A DNA stretch of 33,871 nt, taken from positions 1 to 33,871 of the IMG/VR virus record IMGVR_UViG_3300044733_002101; one strand, given 5' to 3'. The stretch's first letter is position 1; each line of letters starts with the position of its first letter. Shown here piece by piece: positions 23,357 through 29,282 of the stretch. The position numbers and the translations under genes were made by a program. Below the pieces are notes generated by a model. It was given only the letters and a program-made list of their open reading frames with translations. It was not told the origin of the DNA and made no database searches. Source of the DNA: a virus.

Positions 23357-24271
23357 ATGACTCAAGTTTTGTCACCAGACGGTTTTCTTGATGCCACTAG
23401 CTCGACAAGCTGGGGGTCACAGGTTCGAGTCCTGTATCGCCCACTGGGGGCTGTGGTAGTTCGGAGAGGCGAAAGCAACTCCGACTACCACGGCTGCCCG
23501 GTCACTGTCTCCAAAAGCGGGTACTGGTGTCATCACTCTGATGGCGCAGCCGCATTCCACGCGAGGTACATAGCTCGCACGGCCCCTCCGTATGAGTCGG
23601 CCGCTCTGAGCCACGGCACCCTGCTCCACCTTTGGCTGGAGCTAGGAGATGCGTTCTGGCAGGAGGTGGTCGCACCTCCCGATGAATTACTCACGGCCAC
23701 GCAGGCCATAGGCAAGGAAGCCAAGGCGTGGGCCGCAGAAAACGCCCCTAACGCGCAGCTTGTCAGCCCGAAAGAACTGAGACAGTTGCGTGCAGAGGTA
23801 CGCAGCATCGAAGAAAACCGGGCTGCGGCGGGGCTAATTGACCCGGACAGGGTTGCCGACCGGGAACTGTCCGTTCGGTTCAACATCGACGGCTTCCCGA
23901 GCCGCTGCCGCCCCGACGTTCTGACCAAAGACGGGATCGTCGTTGACCTGAAGACCACGAAGGAGACGGGCCTCTACAAGAACTGGTGGAAGGCCGTCCT
24001 CAACTACGGGTACCACGCCCAGGATTGGCTGTACCAGCGTGGCATCGAGGCGATGGGCCTTGAGCCGCAGCCGCTGCACTTCATTGTCGTCTCGACCGTC
24101 CCGCCCCACGAGTGCCTCGTCTGCACCCTGCCCCCCTCCCTGACGAGCAAGGGCGGCGAGGCCATCCGTTCTTCCATCGCGGACATCCGTCTGCGTCTCG
24201 ACCTCGATTGCTGGGTGCCGGACCAGCACGGTGAGGTGGTCGAGCTTCCCGTTCCCGGCCGTGCGTTTTAG
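23357..24271 (+). CDS. PD-(D/E)XK exonuclease (RecE / YqaJ-like), attP in its 5' end
   Basis: 304 residues. Residues about 45-85 carry CPVTVSKSGYWCHHSDGAAA...FHARY and SHGTLLHLWLE, the typical opening of phage RecE-like exonucleases ('iS.S.....' and 'G...H'). The catalytic signature is RPD187 and D197-L-K199 in CRPDVLTKDGIVVDLKTTKE, that is D...DxK of the PD-(D/E)XK fold. Such enzymes resect 5' ends of double-stranded DNA for a partner annealing protein, and the next gene is an ERF-type annealing protein. Residues 14-30 are encoded by a tRNA-Val-like sequence that is the probable attP core, upstream of the conserved domain. Integration would remove the AGGAGG and ATG. The best internal restart would be GTG 23453, which lies in a hairpin and lacks a good binding site. 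Confidence 0.8.
   Translation: MTQVLSPDGFLDATSSTSWGSQVRVLYRPLGAVVVRRGESNSDYHGCPVTVSKSGYWCHHSDGAAAFHARYIARTAPPYESAALSHGTLLHLWLELGDAFWQEVVAPPDELLTATQAIGKEAKAWAAENAPNAQLVSPKELRQLRAEVRSIEENRAAAGLIDPDRVADRELSVRFNIDGFPSRCRPDVLTKDGIVVDLKTTKETGLYKNWWKAVLNYGYHAQDWLYQRGIEAMGLEPQPLHFIVVSTVPPHECLVCTLPPSLTSKGGEAIRSSIADIRLRLDLDCWVPDQHGEVVELPVPGRAF
23397..23443 (+). other. attP: attP-like core: 3' half of tRNA-Val(GAC)
   Basis: The stretch folds as the 3' part of a tRNA. The anticodon stem is CTAGC/GCTGG (23397-23401 with 23409-23413, one G-T wobble). The loop TCGACAA has anticodon GAC at 23404-23406, and the variable loop is GGGTC. The T arm is ACAGG-TTCGAGT-CCTGT (23419-23435), followed by acceptor strand ATCGCCC and discriminator A. 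The matching 5' acceptor (GGGCGAT) and D arm are absent upstream, so it is not a gene. Position 33 is C, where a tRNA should have T. A tRNA 3' half next to a tyrosine integrase is the classic phage attachment core, which restores the host tRNA on integration. Phage-type genes on both sides favour attP over a chromosomal attR. Confidence 0.75.
23453..23491 (+). promoter_or_regulatory. 13-bp hairpin with GNRA tetraloop just after attP
   Basis: GTGGTAGTTCGGAG (23453-23466) pairs with CTCCGACTACCAC (23479-23491) over 13 base pairs with one bulged T. Above it an AG/AA internal loop is capped by GC-GAAA-GC (23469-23476), a GNRA tetraloop. It begins nine bases after the tRNA-like 3' end and lies within the exonuclease frame. 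There is no T run, so it is not a standard intrinsic terminator. It may act at RNA level (translation start control, RNA processing next to the restored tRNA) or as a DNA site. Confidence 0.5.
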
Positions 24272-24279
24272 GAGGACAC

Positions 24280-24939
24280 ATGAGCATCACCTACGGCATC
24301 ACTGCCACCGAACAGAGTCAGTCCCTAGACCAGCTTTTCGCCGCCCTTTCTACGGCTTTCGGGCAGCTTCGCAACGCTCCCCGTACCTGCACTGGGGAGT
24401 TCGGGAAGTACGCGGATCTTGCGACCCTTCTCGACACGGCACGCGAGCCGCTTGCAGCCAACGGGCTGTCGGTCATCCAGACCTTCATGCCGTGGAGCGA
24501 GAGCGGGCAGATGGCCCTCGTCACAACGCTGGGCCACAAGTCCGGGCAGATGATTCGGTCGGTCCTGCCGATCGCCGGGGGGCTGGAGCCGCAGCGGTTG
24601 GCTGCGACCGCCACTTACATGAGGCGGATCGAGCTTGCGGCGATTCTCGGCATCGCTGCGGAGGACGAGGACGACGGCCGGACGGCAAACGCCGAGCACG
24701 CTGTTGCTGCGGTCAACGAGGAGCGGGAGGTGGAACGGAAAGCCACCCTCGCCCTCAAGGCCAAGGCCACGGCGGAAGACAGGAAGGTGGTCATGGATGA
24801 AGTGGCTCGCAGGGTCGCAGCCGGGGCGTTGACGCCGGAGGCACAGACTCGCCTGCAAGCGGTATGCGACTCGCTGGATGCGAAGCAGGACGCGGCGAAG
24901 CCAAGGCAGCAGAAGAAGGAGCTTGTTGCCGCAACGTAG
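24280..24939 (+). CDS. erf: ERF-family single-strand annealing protein
   Basis: 219 residues; AGGAGG eight bases or less before the ATG. The core matches the ERF family: KYADLATLLDTAREPLAANG (43-62), LSVIQTF, LVTTLGHKSGQMIRSVLP (80-97), EPQRLAATATYMRRIELAAI and LGIAAEDEDDG. ERF proteins form rings that anneal complementary single strands during phage recombination and genome circularisation. The C-terminus is charged and probably flexible, as in other members. With the exonuclease just upstream (stop and start eight bases apart) it forms the usual two-component recombination pair. An intrinsic terminator follows. Confidence 0.85.
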   Translation: MSITYGITATEQSQSLDQLFAALSTAFGQLRNAPRTCTGEFGKYADLATLLDTAREPLAANGLSVIQTFMPWSESGQMALVTTLGHKSGQMIRSVLPIAGGLEPQRLAATATYMRRIELAAILGIAAEDEDDGRTANAEHAVAAVNEEREVERKATLALKAKATAEDRKVVMDEVARRVAAGALTPEAQTRLQAVCDSLDAKQDAAKPRQQKKELVAAT

Positions 24940-24973
24940 GGACACAACGCAGCACGCGGCGAACCTCCTCGCC

Positions 24974-25008
24974 GTGCCCCCCGGTGTCGCGTGCAGGGGG
25001 CACTTTTT
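24974..25008 (+). terminator. Intrinsic terminator after the exonuclease-ERF pair
   Basis: GTGCCCCC (24974-24981) pairs perfectly with GGGGGCAC (24996-25003) over eight base pairs, with a 14-base loop, and is followed at once by five T residues (25004-25008). It lies between the ERF gene and the helicase. A GTG start for the helicase at 24991 would lie inside the loop-stem, which supports the ATG at 25033. Confidence 0.75.
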
Positions 25009-25032
25009 CCACACAACCCACGGACGGGTGAC

Positions 25033-26550
25033 ATGCAATTCAGACCATACCAGACGGAGCTAGTGCAGGCATTCTGCGCAGCGGCACGGCGTGGCCGTCG
25101 TCGCAACGTCGGATGCCTGCCTACTGGCGCAGGGAAGTCTGTCGTGATCAGCGAGATCGCCCGCATCTCTCGGCGGTGCCTCGTCATCGTGCCGGGGCTG
25201 ACGCTGCTCGATCAGATGCAGGGCGTGTTGTCGAAGTATCTCGGCGAGCACGTTGACGTGGAGCAGGGAGTGAACCGGGCACTCATCTCTCCGTTCATCC
25301 GCAGCCGCGTCATCCTCGCCAGCCGTGACACGCTCCTGTCCCGAGACCGCTTCGAGGGGATGGCGTTCGACGGGATCACGGCGGTGGTTGTGGACGAGTG
25401 CCATCACGGCATGACCCCGCGTTTCGAGCGTGTTTTGCAGCACTTCGAGAACAACGGGGCCTACGTCTTCGGCGTGTCGGCCACCCCGTACAAGGGCAAG
25501 GGCAAGGCCCTCCGGTACTGGGATCGGCCGTGCTACGTCTACTCGCTCCTGTCCGCCATTGAGGACGCCTACCTAGTGCGTCCGGTCGCTCACCTCCACG
25601 AGATGGAGGCCATCGACATGACATGGGTGGACGAGCAGAAGGAGCACTGGGACGAGGAGCTTCTCCAGCGTGTGCTGTGTGCCGAGCACGCCGTTCAAGA
25701 GATCGCCAGCATGGTGTTCACGACCTACAAGCGTGAGCCTTCTGCGGTGTTCTGTCGCGACGTGAATCAGGCCCGCCTGCTTGCGGACGTGTTCACCCGC
25801 TACGGAGTGAAGTCGGCACTCGTCCACAGCAAGCAGCAACTGCCCGAGCGCACGGCCAACATGGACGCCTTCCGTAGCGGCGAGGCCCACGTCATCGTCA
25901 ACGTCGGCGTGCTGAACTTCGGCTGGGATCACCCCGACCTTCGCCGCGTCTACATGGCCTGCCCGACGAGGAGCCTGTCTCGCTATGAGCAGCGGATCGG
26001 GAGAGGAACGCGAGTCCTTCCGGGGGTGCTCGACCCCGACATGAACCGCGAGGAGCGTGCGGCTGCGATTGCCCGCAGCCCCAAGCCGGTCGTTCACATC
26101 CACGACATCACCGACACCAGCCGGACGATGCAGATCCTCAACTGCCTCGACGTGCTCGACGCGAAGGTTCGCAAGAGCAAGGACCGTCGCAAGACCATGA
26201 TGCAGTCGGTTGGGTCGGACGGCATGGACGTGCTCGCCGCAACCGCCGCCCAAGACAGCATCGAGGCTGACCGCATCCGCCGAGAGCTTGAGGCCATGAA
26301 GGAGAAGAGACGTGGCCTCGTGGTCGGCGTCACGTTCTCCAGTGAGGACAGGGACGTGTTCTCAGCCCCGGAGGAGGCCAAGCCCAAGCGAGGCTGGCGG
26401 ATGCTCTACGGCCAATACAAGGGCCAACTCATCCGCGAACTGCCCAGCAGCTACCTCCACTCGGTCAGCAAGAAGGCCAAGAGGGCTACGCCTCTCGTGG
26501 AGGCGGTCCGCAAGGAGCTACGTCATCGGCAAGAAAAGGCGGGGGCCTAA
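25033..26550 (+). CDS. DEAD/DEAH-box SF2 helicase
   Basis: 505 residues from the ATG at 25033. An in-frame GTG at 24991 lies within the upstream terminator and is less likely. Motifs: FRPYQTELV (Q-like motif, 3-11), PTGAGKS (Walker A, 30-36), DECHH (Walker B/motif II, 121-125), SATP (motif III, 149-152), VNVGVLNFGWDHPDL (motif V region) and QRIGRGTR (motif VI, 320-327). This is a RecG/UvrB/RIG-I-like SF2 layout as found in many phage replication modules, where it unwinds forks or D-loops. The C-terminal 150 residues after motif VI are charged and include an RGWRMLYGQYKG segment. It follows the recombination pair and precedes a small nuclease-like gene. Confidence 0.85.
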   Translation: MQFRPYQTELVQAFCAAARRGRRRNVGCLPTGAGKSVVISEIARISRRCLVIVPGLTLLDQMQGVLSKYLGEHVDVEQGVNRALISPFIRSRVILASRDTLLSRDRFEGMAFDGITAVVVDECHHGMTPRFERVLQHFENNGAYVFGVSATPYKGKGKALRYWDRPCYVYSLLSAIEDAYLVRPVAHLHEMEAIDMTWVDEQKEHWDEELLQRVLCAEHAVQEIASMVFTTYKREPSAVFCRDVNQARLLADVFTRYGVKSALVHSKQQLPERTANMDAFRSGEAHVIVNVGVLNFGWDHPDLRRVYMACPTRSLSRYEQRIGRGTRVLPGVLDPDMNREERAAAIARSPKPVVHIHDITDTSRTMQILNCLDVLDAKVRKSKDRRKTMMQSVGSDGMDVLAATAAQDSIEADRIRRELEAMKEKRRGLVVGVTFSSEDRDVFSAPEEAKPKRGWRMLYGQYKGQLIRELPSSYLHSVSKKAKRATPLVEAVRKELRHRQEKAGA

Positions 26551-26563
26551 TGAAAACGCACGC

Positions 26564-26941
26564 ATGGGCAAGGCGGTTGAGTTCTGCATCGCTGCTGAAC
26601 TTCTGTCGCGTGGCTTCGACGTGTTCCTGCCTGCGTTCGATTCGGGCTGCGATCTCGTCGTCAGCAAGGGCGGCGTTCTATCTGCTGCTCAAGTTCGATC
26701 AAGCGGATTTACAGAGGCGAACCGTCGTTCGAGGAAGTTCGACCTGCGACGGGAGCGGAGCGGCGGAAAGCGTATGTCCCGCTACGGGACAAAGCACAGC
26801 TTCACGGTCTGGGTGCTCGTCTGGACGCCGACGATGGAGGTCTACGTCGTCCCTCGTTCGGACATACCGGAGCACCGCAACGCGATCAGGCTCCAGCCCA
26901 AGAGCAAGTACCTCGACAACTGGGAGGCACTCACCAAGTAA
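26564..26941 (+). CDS. Small PD-(D/E)XK-like nuclease with QVR in place of the catalytic QVK
   Basis: 125 residues from the ATG at 26564. The same frame is open further upstream, but that part only shadows the helicase gene. Pattern: E6 in GKAVEFCIAAELLSRGFDVF, D30 in DSGCDLVV, then AAQVR (43-45) after a beta hairpin. This is the order E...D...(E/Q)xK of the PD-(D/E)XK fold as in intron-endonuclease-like phage proteins, but the expected Lys is Arg. The C-terminus has a VWVLVWTPTMEVYVVP strand pair and ends in DNWEAL. Enzyme activity is uncertain because of the Arg. It starts 13 bases after the helicase stop. Confidence 0.6.
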   Translation: MGKAVEFCIAAELLSRGFDVFLPAFDSGCDLVVSKGGVLSAAQVRSSGFTEANRRSRKFDLRRERSGGKRMSRYGTKHSFTVWVLVWTPTMEVYVVPRSDIPEHRNAIRLQPKSKYLDNWEALTK

Positions 26942-27259
26942 CTGACCACGCTGATTACGGCGGTTCATTTTCTCGCAGCACCCGCCACCTGACAACCAAA
27001 AGCGCGAGCATAAAGAAAGCCAGCACGGAAAACGGCTGGAGCGGCAAGTCCGCACAAGTATGTCAGCCATCTCACGAAGTCCCTGCAACGCGCCGGTAAG
27101 CGATCCGGCAAAACCCCAGCGTCCTGGGCCAACTGAGATGAAGCCAATAAGGAGATTGGCTGGCAGCATCCGCAACTGAGGAGGCGATTAGGCCATCTCA
27201 GAAGGGATGGGGTCTGGAGTTCGATTGGTTCGTAAGTCTCAACAGAGAAAGGAATCGAA
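26942..27259 (+). other. 318-base non-coding region rich in hairpins
   Basis: No convincing gene is seen on either strand; the antisense frames here lack start signals or are overlaps of coding shadows. The stretch holds a series of hairpins: CCAGC/GCTGG (27020-27024 with 27035-27039), GCCGG/CCGGC (27092-27096 with 27105-27109), CCCAG/CTGGG and the strong AGCCAAT/ATTGGCT hairpin with loop AAGGAG. It contains a larger stem and a competing pairing listed separately. No clear -35/-10 pair is visible, although a promoter for the downstream genes may lie here. The next coding region is the 50-codon gene at 27260. Confidence 0.5.
27066..27201 (+). ncRNA. Candidate structured regulatory RNA with alternative pairings
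   Basis: CTGAGATG (27133-27140) pairs with CATCTCAG (27194-27201) over eight bases. This stem encloses a 7-bp hairpin AGCCAAT/ATTGGCT (27142-27148 with 27155-27161, loop AAGGAG) and a weaker bulged stem 27168-27173 with 27184-27188 whose loop contains GAGGAG. The same TGAGATG can instead pair with CATCTCA at 27068-27074, because the nonamer GCCATCTCA occurs both at 27066-27074 and 27192-27200. Two exclusive folds of one segment resemble attenuators or riboswitches, and GGA in loops resembles CsrA-type sites. No known class is recognised, so this is only a candidate. Confidence 0.4.
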
Positions 27260-27412
27260 ATGAGATGGATTCTGGCTGTGCTCGTGCTGATGTGTGCCCC
27301 TGTGTCGTTCATGGATGACGACACGGAGGGATATGTGTGCAAGTCCGTTGTGGAACGAGGGAAGTGCCCAGGCGGCAAGTGCCCGCCCATTCGCCCCCGT
27401 CCCAAACGATAA
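27260..27412 (+). CDS. 50-residue exported Cys/Pro-rich peptide
   Basis: The ATG at 27260 follows AAAGGAA. The N-terminus MRWILAVLVLMCAPVSF is a typical short signal peptide, possibly with a lipobox-like Cys12 (LVLMC), followed by an acidic segment and a basic tail with three Cys (C27, C36, C41: GKCPGGKCPPIRPRPKR). The frame ends at TAA 27410-27412, 16 bases before the next gene. The function is unknown; the peptide is the first coding unit after the structured non-coding region and is probably in one operon with the zinc-ribbon gene. Confidence 0.55.
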   Translation: MRWILAVLVLMCAPVSFMDDDTEGYVCKSVVERGKCPGGKCPPIRPRPKR

Positions 27413-27428
27413 CCCCAAGGAGAGTGTG

Positions 27429-27764
27429 ATGAAGATCGTATTCAGGGCCAGCGAGCGATTGACGGTCGAGGTGGACGCGGACAACCAGAAGGAGTTGTTC
27501 AAGGCCATGTCGGCTGCGCAGGAGCTTGTCGGCGAGGCGAAGTGCGGTGCGTGCGGCAGCGAGAACCTCCGCTTCGTGGTGCGTCACGTTGAAGGCAACG
27601 ACTACTACGAGCTTCGGTGCGCTGACTGCGGTGCCGTGCTTCAGTTCGGTCAGCACAAGGCCGGAGGGACGCTGTTCCCCAGGCGGAAGGACAAGGAGGG
27701 CAACTGGCTACCCAACCGTGGGTGGACGAAGTACCAGCCGTCCAAGCGTGAGGAGCCCTTCTGA
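27429..27764 (+). CDS. Zinc-ribbon protein, possibly single-strand DNA-binding
   Basis: 111 residues from the ATG at 27429, with AAGGAGAG upstream; a longer upstream frame overlaps the exported peptide gene and is not used. Cys39-x2-Cys42 (KCGACGSEN) and Cys64-x2-Cys67 (RCADCGAV) form a zinc ribbon around a YYELR strand. The remainder (GGTLFPRRKDKEGNWLPNRG and a basic end) suggests nucleic-acid contact. I recall similar small proteins in phage replication regions but cannot name the family. The stop overlaps the next ATG (TGATG). Confidence 0.65.
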   Translation: MKIVFRASERLTVEVDADNQKELFKAMSAAQELVGEAKCGACGSENLRFVVRHVEGNDYYELRCADCGAVLQFGQHKAGGTLFPRRKDKEGNWLPNRGWTKYQPSKREEPF

Positions 27765-28045
27765 TGGGAATGTCGCAGGTCACAGTCCTCACCGTGACTA
27801 CCGACTACGGGGAGCGCCTGCTGGGTGTGTGTAGCCCAGCAGGCGCAGCCCCCGTGCTGGAGTTCACAGACGAGGAGACGGAGCAGGAGTACCTCAAGGA
27901 GTTTGGCAAGATCCCGTGCGTGATGCTCGATGCGGACGGAATGATCCACCTGACGAAAGCCGACGAGGTGTTCGCCCTGTCTCAGTGGTTGGCCCAGGCG
28001 GCAATGTGGCTGCGGTCGGAAGCCTTCAAGGGAATGGAGGAGTGA
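27764..28045 (+). CDS. Small unknown protein
   Basis: 93 residues; TGATG coupling to the zinc-ribbon gene. The first half is beta-rich (SQVTVLTVTTDYGERLLGV) with an acidic middle (FTDEETEQEYLKEF), and the end is a likely amphipathic helix (EVFALSQWLAQAAMWLRSEA). No motif identifies it. Tight coupling on both sides suggests it is translated with the neighbouring zinc-ribbon and nuclease-like genes. Confidence 0.55.
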   Translation: MGMSQVTVLTVTTDYGERLLGVCSPAGAAPVLEFTDEETEQEYLKEFGKIPCVMLDADGMIHLTKADEVFALSQWLAQAAMWLRSEAFKGMEE

Positions 28046-28047
28046 CG

Positions 28048-28515
28048 ATGGACATCACGCTTACATGGCACGAGGTGGCTATGGCGTCCGAGATCGGTCG
28101 CCTGCGTCACCTCGCGTCAGTCAAGGCAGGCCGGACTCCTGGGTATGGATTCTCGGGAGTCGGCTGGACAGAGCACTGCGAGGGTGCGTGCGGTGAGTTG
28201 GCCGTCGCCAAGGCTCTGGGCCGCTACTGGGATGGGTCCGTGGACACGTTCTCCAGGGATGACATTCCGGGGCTGCAAGTCCGCACTCGATCCAAGCACG
28301 ACTACGAACTGATTGTCCGACCGCAGGACGCCGACGATGCGACGTGGGTGCTCGTGACCGGCGTTGCTCCGCACTACAGGGTGCGTGGCTGGATGGGCGG
28401 CAAGGACGCGAAGCGTGACGAGTGGTTGCGTGATTACGGAAACCGGCCGAAGGCGTACTTCGTGCCGCACGACAGCCTCCGTCCGATCGAGGAGCTACGG
28501 CGTGAAGAGACCTAG
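28048..28515 (+). CDS. PD-(D/E)XK-like small protein (QVR variant)
   Basis: 155 residues from the ATG at 28048, with GGAGGAG just upstream; the longer open frame only shadows the previous gene. Candidate site: E50 in CEGACGELAVAKAL, D71/D72 in SRDDIPGLQVRTR with Q77-V-R79, then a KHDYELIVRP strand. This is the E...D...QxK layout of the PD-(D/E)XK fold with Arg replacing Lys, as in the gene at 26564. C-terminal RGWMGGKDAKRDEWL and KAYFVPHDSLRP complete a family pattern I recognise from phages but cannot name. The 3' end overlaps the winged-helix gene by 14 bases. Confidence 0.5.
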   Translation: MDITLTWHEVAMASEIGRLRHLASVKAGRTPGYGFSGVGWTEHCEGACGELAVAKALGRYWDGSVDTFSRDDIPGLQVRTRSKHDYELIVRPQDADDATWVLVTGVAPHYRVRGWMGGKDAKRDEWLRDYGNRPKAYFVPHDSLRPIEELRREET

Positions 28516-28729
28516 CAAGGAACCAAACGTCCACCAGTTTGTGCTGGGGTACTGGGCGTCACATGGATACGGCCCGAGCTATCGCGAGATCGCACAGGGC
28601 ACAGAGATGAAGTCGTTGAATGCGGTGAAGCTGCACTTGAACAGCCTCATCCGCAAGGGTGTTCTCGCACGTCAAGCGGGAATGGCCCGCACTATCCGCC
28701 CGGTCAGGCAACAGGAGTCCGTCACATGA
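28502..28729 (+). CDS. LexA-type winged-helix DNA-binding protein without protease domain
   Basis: 75 residues from the GTG at 28502, with GAGGAG about ten bases upstream; starts further upstream would run across the previous gene. The sequence matches the LexA N-terminal domain: FVLGYWASHGYGPSYREIAQ (13-32), then a turn, LNAVKLHLNSLIRKGVL (39-55) and ARTIRP at the end. There is no C-terminal Ser-Lys peptidase domain, so it could bind operator DNA but could not self-cleave like LexA or CI. It may be a small phage regulator. Its ATGA overlap with the HD gene shows that it is made in the middle of an operon. Confidence 0.75.
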   Translation: MKRPSKEPNVHQFVLGYWASHGYGPSYREIAQGTEMKSLNAVKLHLNSLIRKGVLARQAGMARTIRPVRQQESVT

Positions 28730-29277
28730 ACAAGGTATTCCTCCCAACCGAGATACAGACCTACACCGGCAAGGTGGTTGACCTGTCGTTGGTGACTGAA
28801 GAGGACATCGACATCCTCGACATCGCCCATGCCCTGTCGCTCATCAACAGGTACACGGGGCACACCATCGCTCCGTACTCCGTGGCACAGCACAGCGTCC
28901 ACGTCAGCAGGATCGTGGCTGACGAGCACGCCATGTGGGGCCTCTTGCACGACGCCAGCGAGGCGTACCTGGGTGACGTGAGCCGCCCACTCAAGTCCAT
29001 GCTGCCTGATTACAAGCGGCTGGAGGAGATGGTGCAGCGTGCCATCGCGGATCGGTTTGCTCTCCAGTGGCCGATCCCCCCGGAAGTGAAGGCCGCAGAC
29101 AACGTGGCCCTCATGGCCGAGAAGCGTGACCTGATGGGGCTCGATCGTGGCGATTGGGGCCTCGATGAGATGGCTTCTCCAGACCGCATTTACCCAAACG
29201 AGACGTGGCGTCAGAGCGAGCAGCAGTTCCTTCAGCGGTGCGATGAGGTGTGGAGCCTCCGCGTATTGGGTCAGTGA
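28726..29277 (+). CDS. HD-domain phosphohydrolase (YfbR-like)
   Basis: 183 residues; ATGA overlap with the previous gene. The HD superfamily site is complete: H56 (QHS), H75-D76 (GLLHDASEAYLGDVSRPLK) and D125 (KAADNVAL). The YLGDVSRPLK segment is typical of phage and bacterial YfbR-like 5'-deoxynucleotidases and related nucleotide hydrolases, which act on (deoxy)nucleoside monophosphates with a metal ion. In phages such genes reshape the nucleotide pool during replication. Length fits the family. Confidence 0.8.
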   Translation: MNKVFLPTEIQTYTGKVVDLSLVTEEDIDILDIAHALSLINRYTGHTIAPYSVAQHSVHVSRIVADEHAMWGLLHDASEAYLGDVSRPLKSMLPDYKRLEEMVQRAIADRFALQWPIPPEVKAADNVALMAEKRDLMGLDRGDWGLDEMASPDRIYPNETWRQSEQQFLQRCDEVWSLRVLGQ

Positions 29278-29282
29278 CATCC

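Noticed and set aside
23397-23443. A complete tRNA-Val gene
   Set aside because: The 5' acceptor strand and D arm are missing upstream, and the loop has C where position 33 must be T. It is a tRNA fragment, which is the reason for calling it an attachment core.
24991-25032. GTG at 24991 as start of the helicase
   Set aside because: It lies inside the terminator stem-loop, and the added 14 residues are not helicase-like; the ATG at 25033 leads straight into the FRPYQ motif.
26955-27047. 30-codon - strand frame encoding a hydrophobic peptide (LPLQPFSVLAFFMLALLVVR)
   Set aside because: It looks like a membrane helix, but has only a TTG start, no ribosome binding site and a stop codon just upstream; kept only as a curiosity.
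26965-27405. 146-residue - strand frame across the non-coding region
   Set aside because: No start signal or motif, overlaps the 50-codon + strand gene, and composition is mixed. Not strong enough to call.
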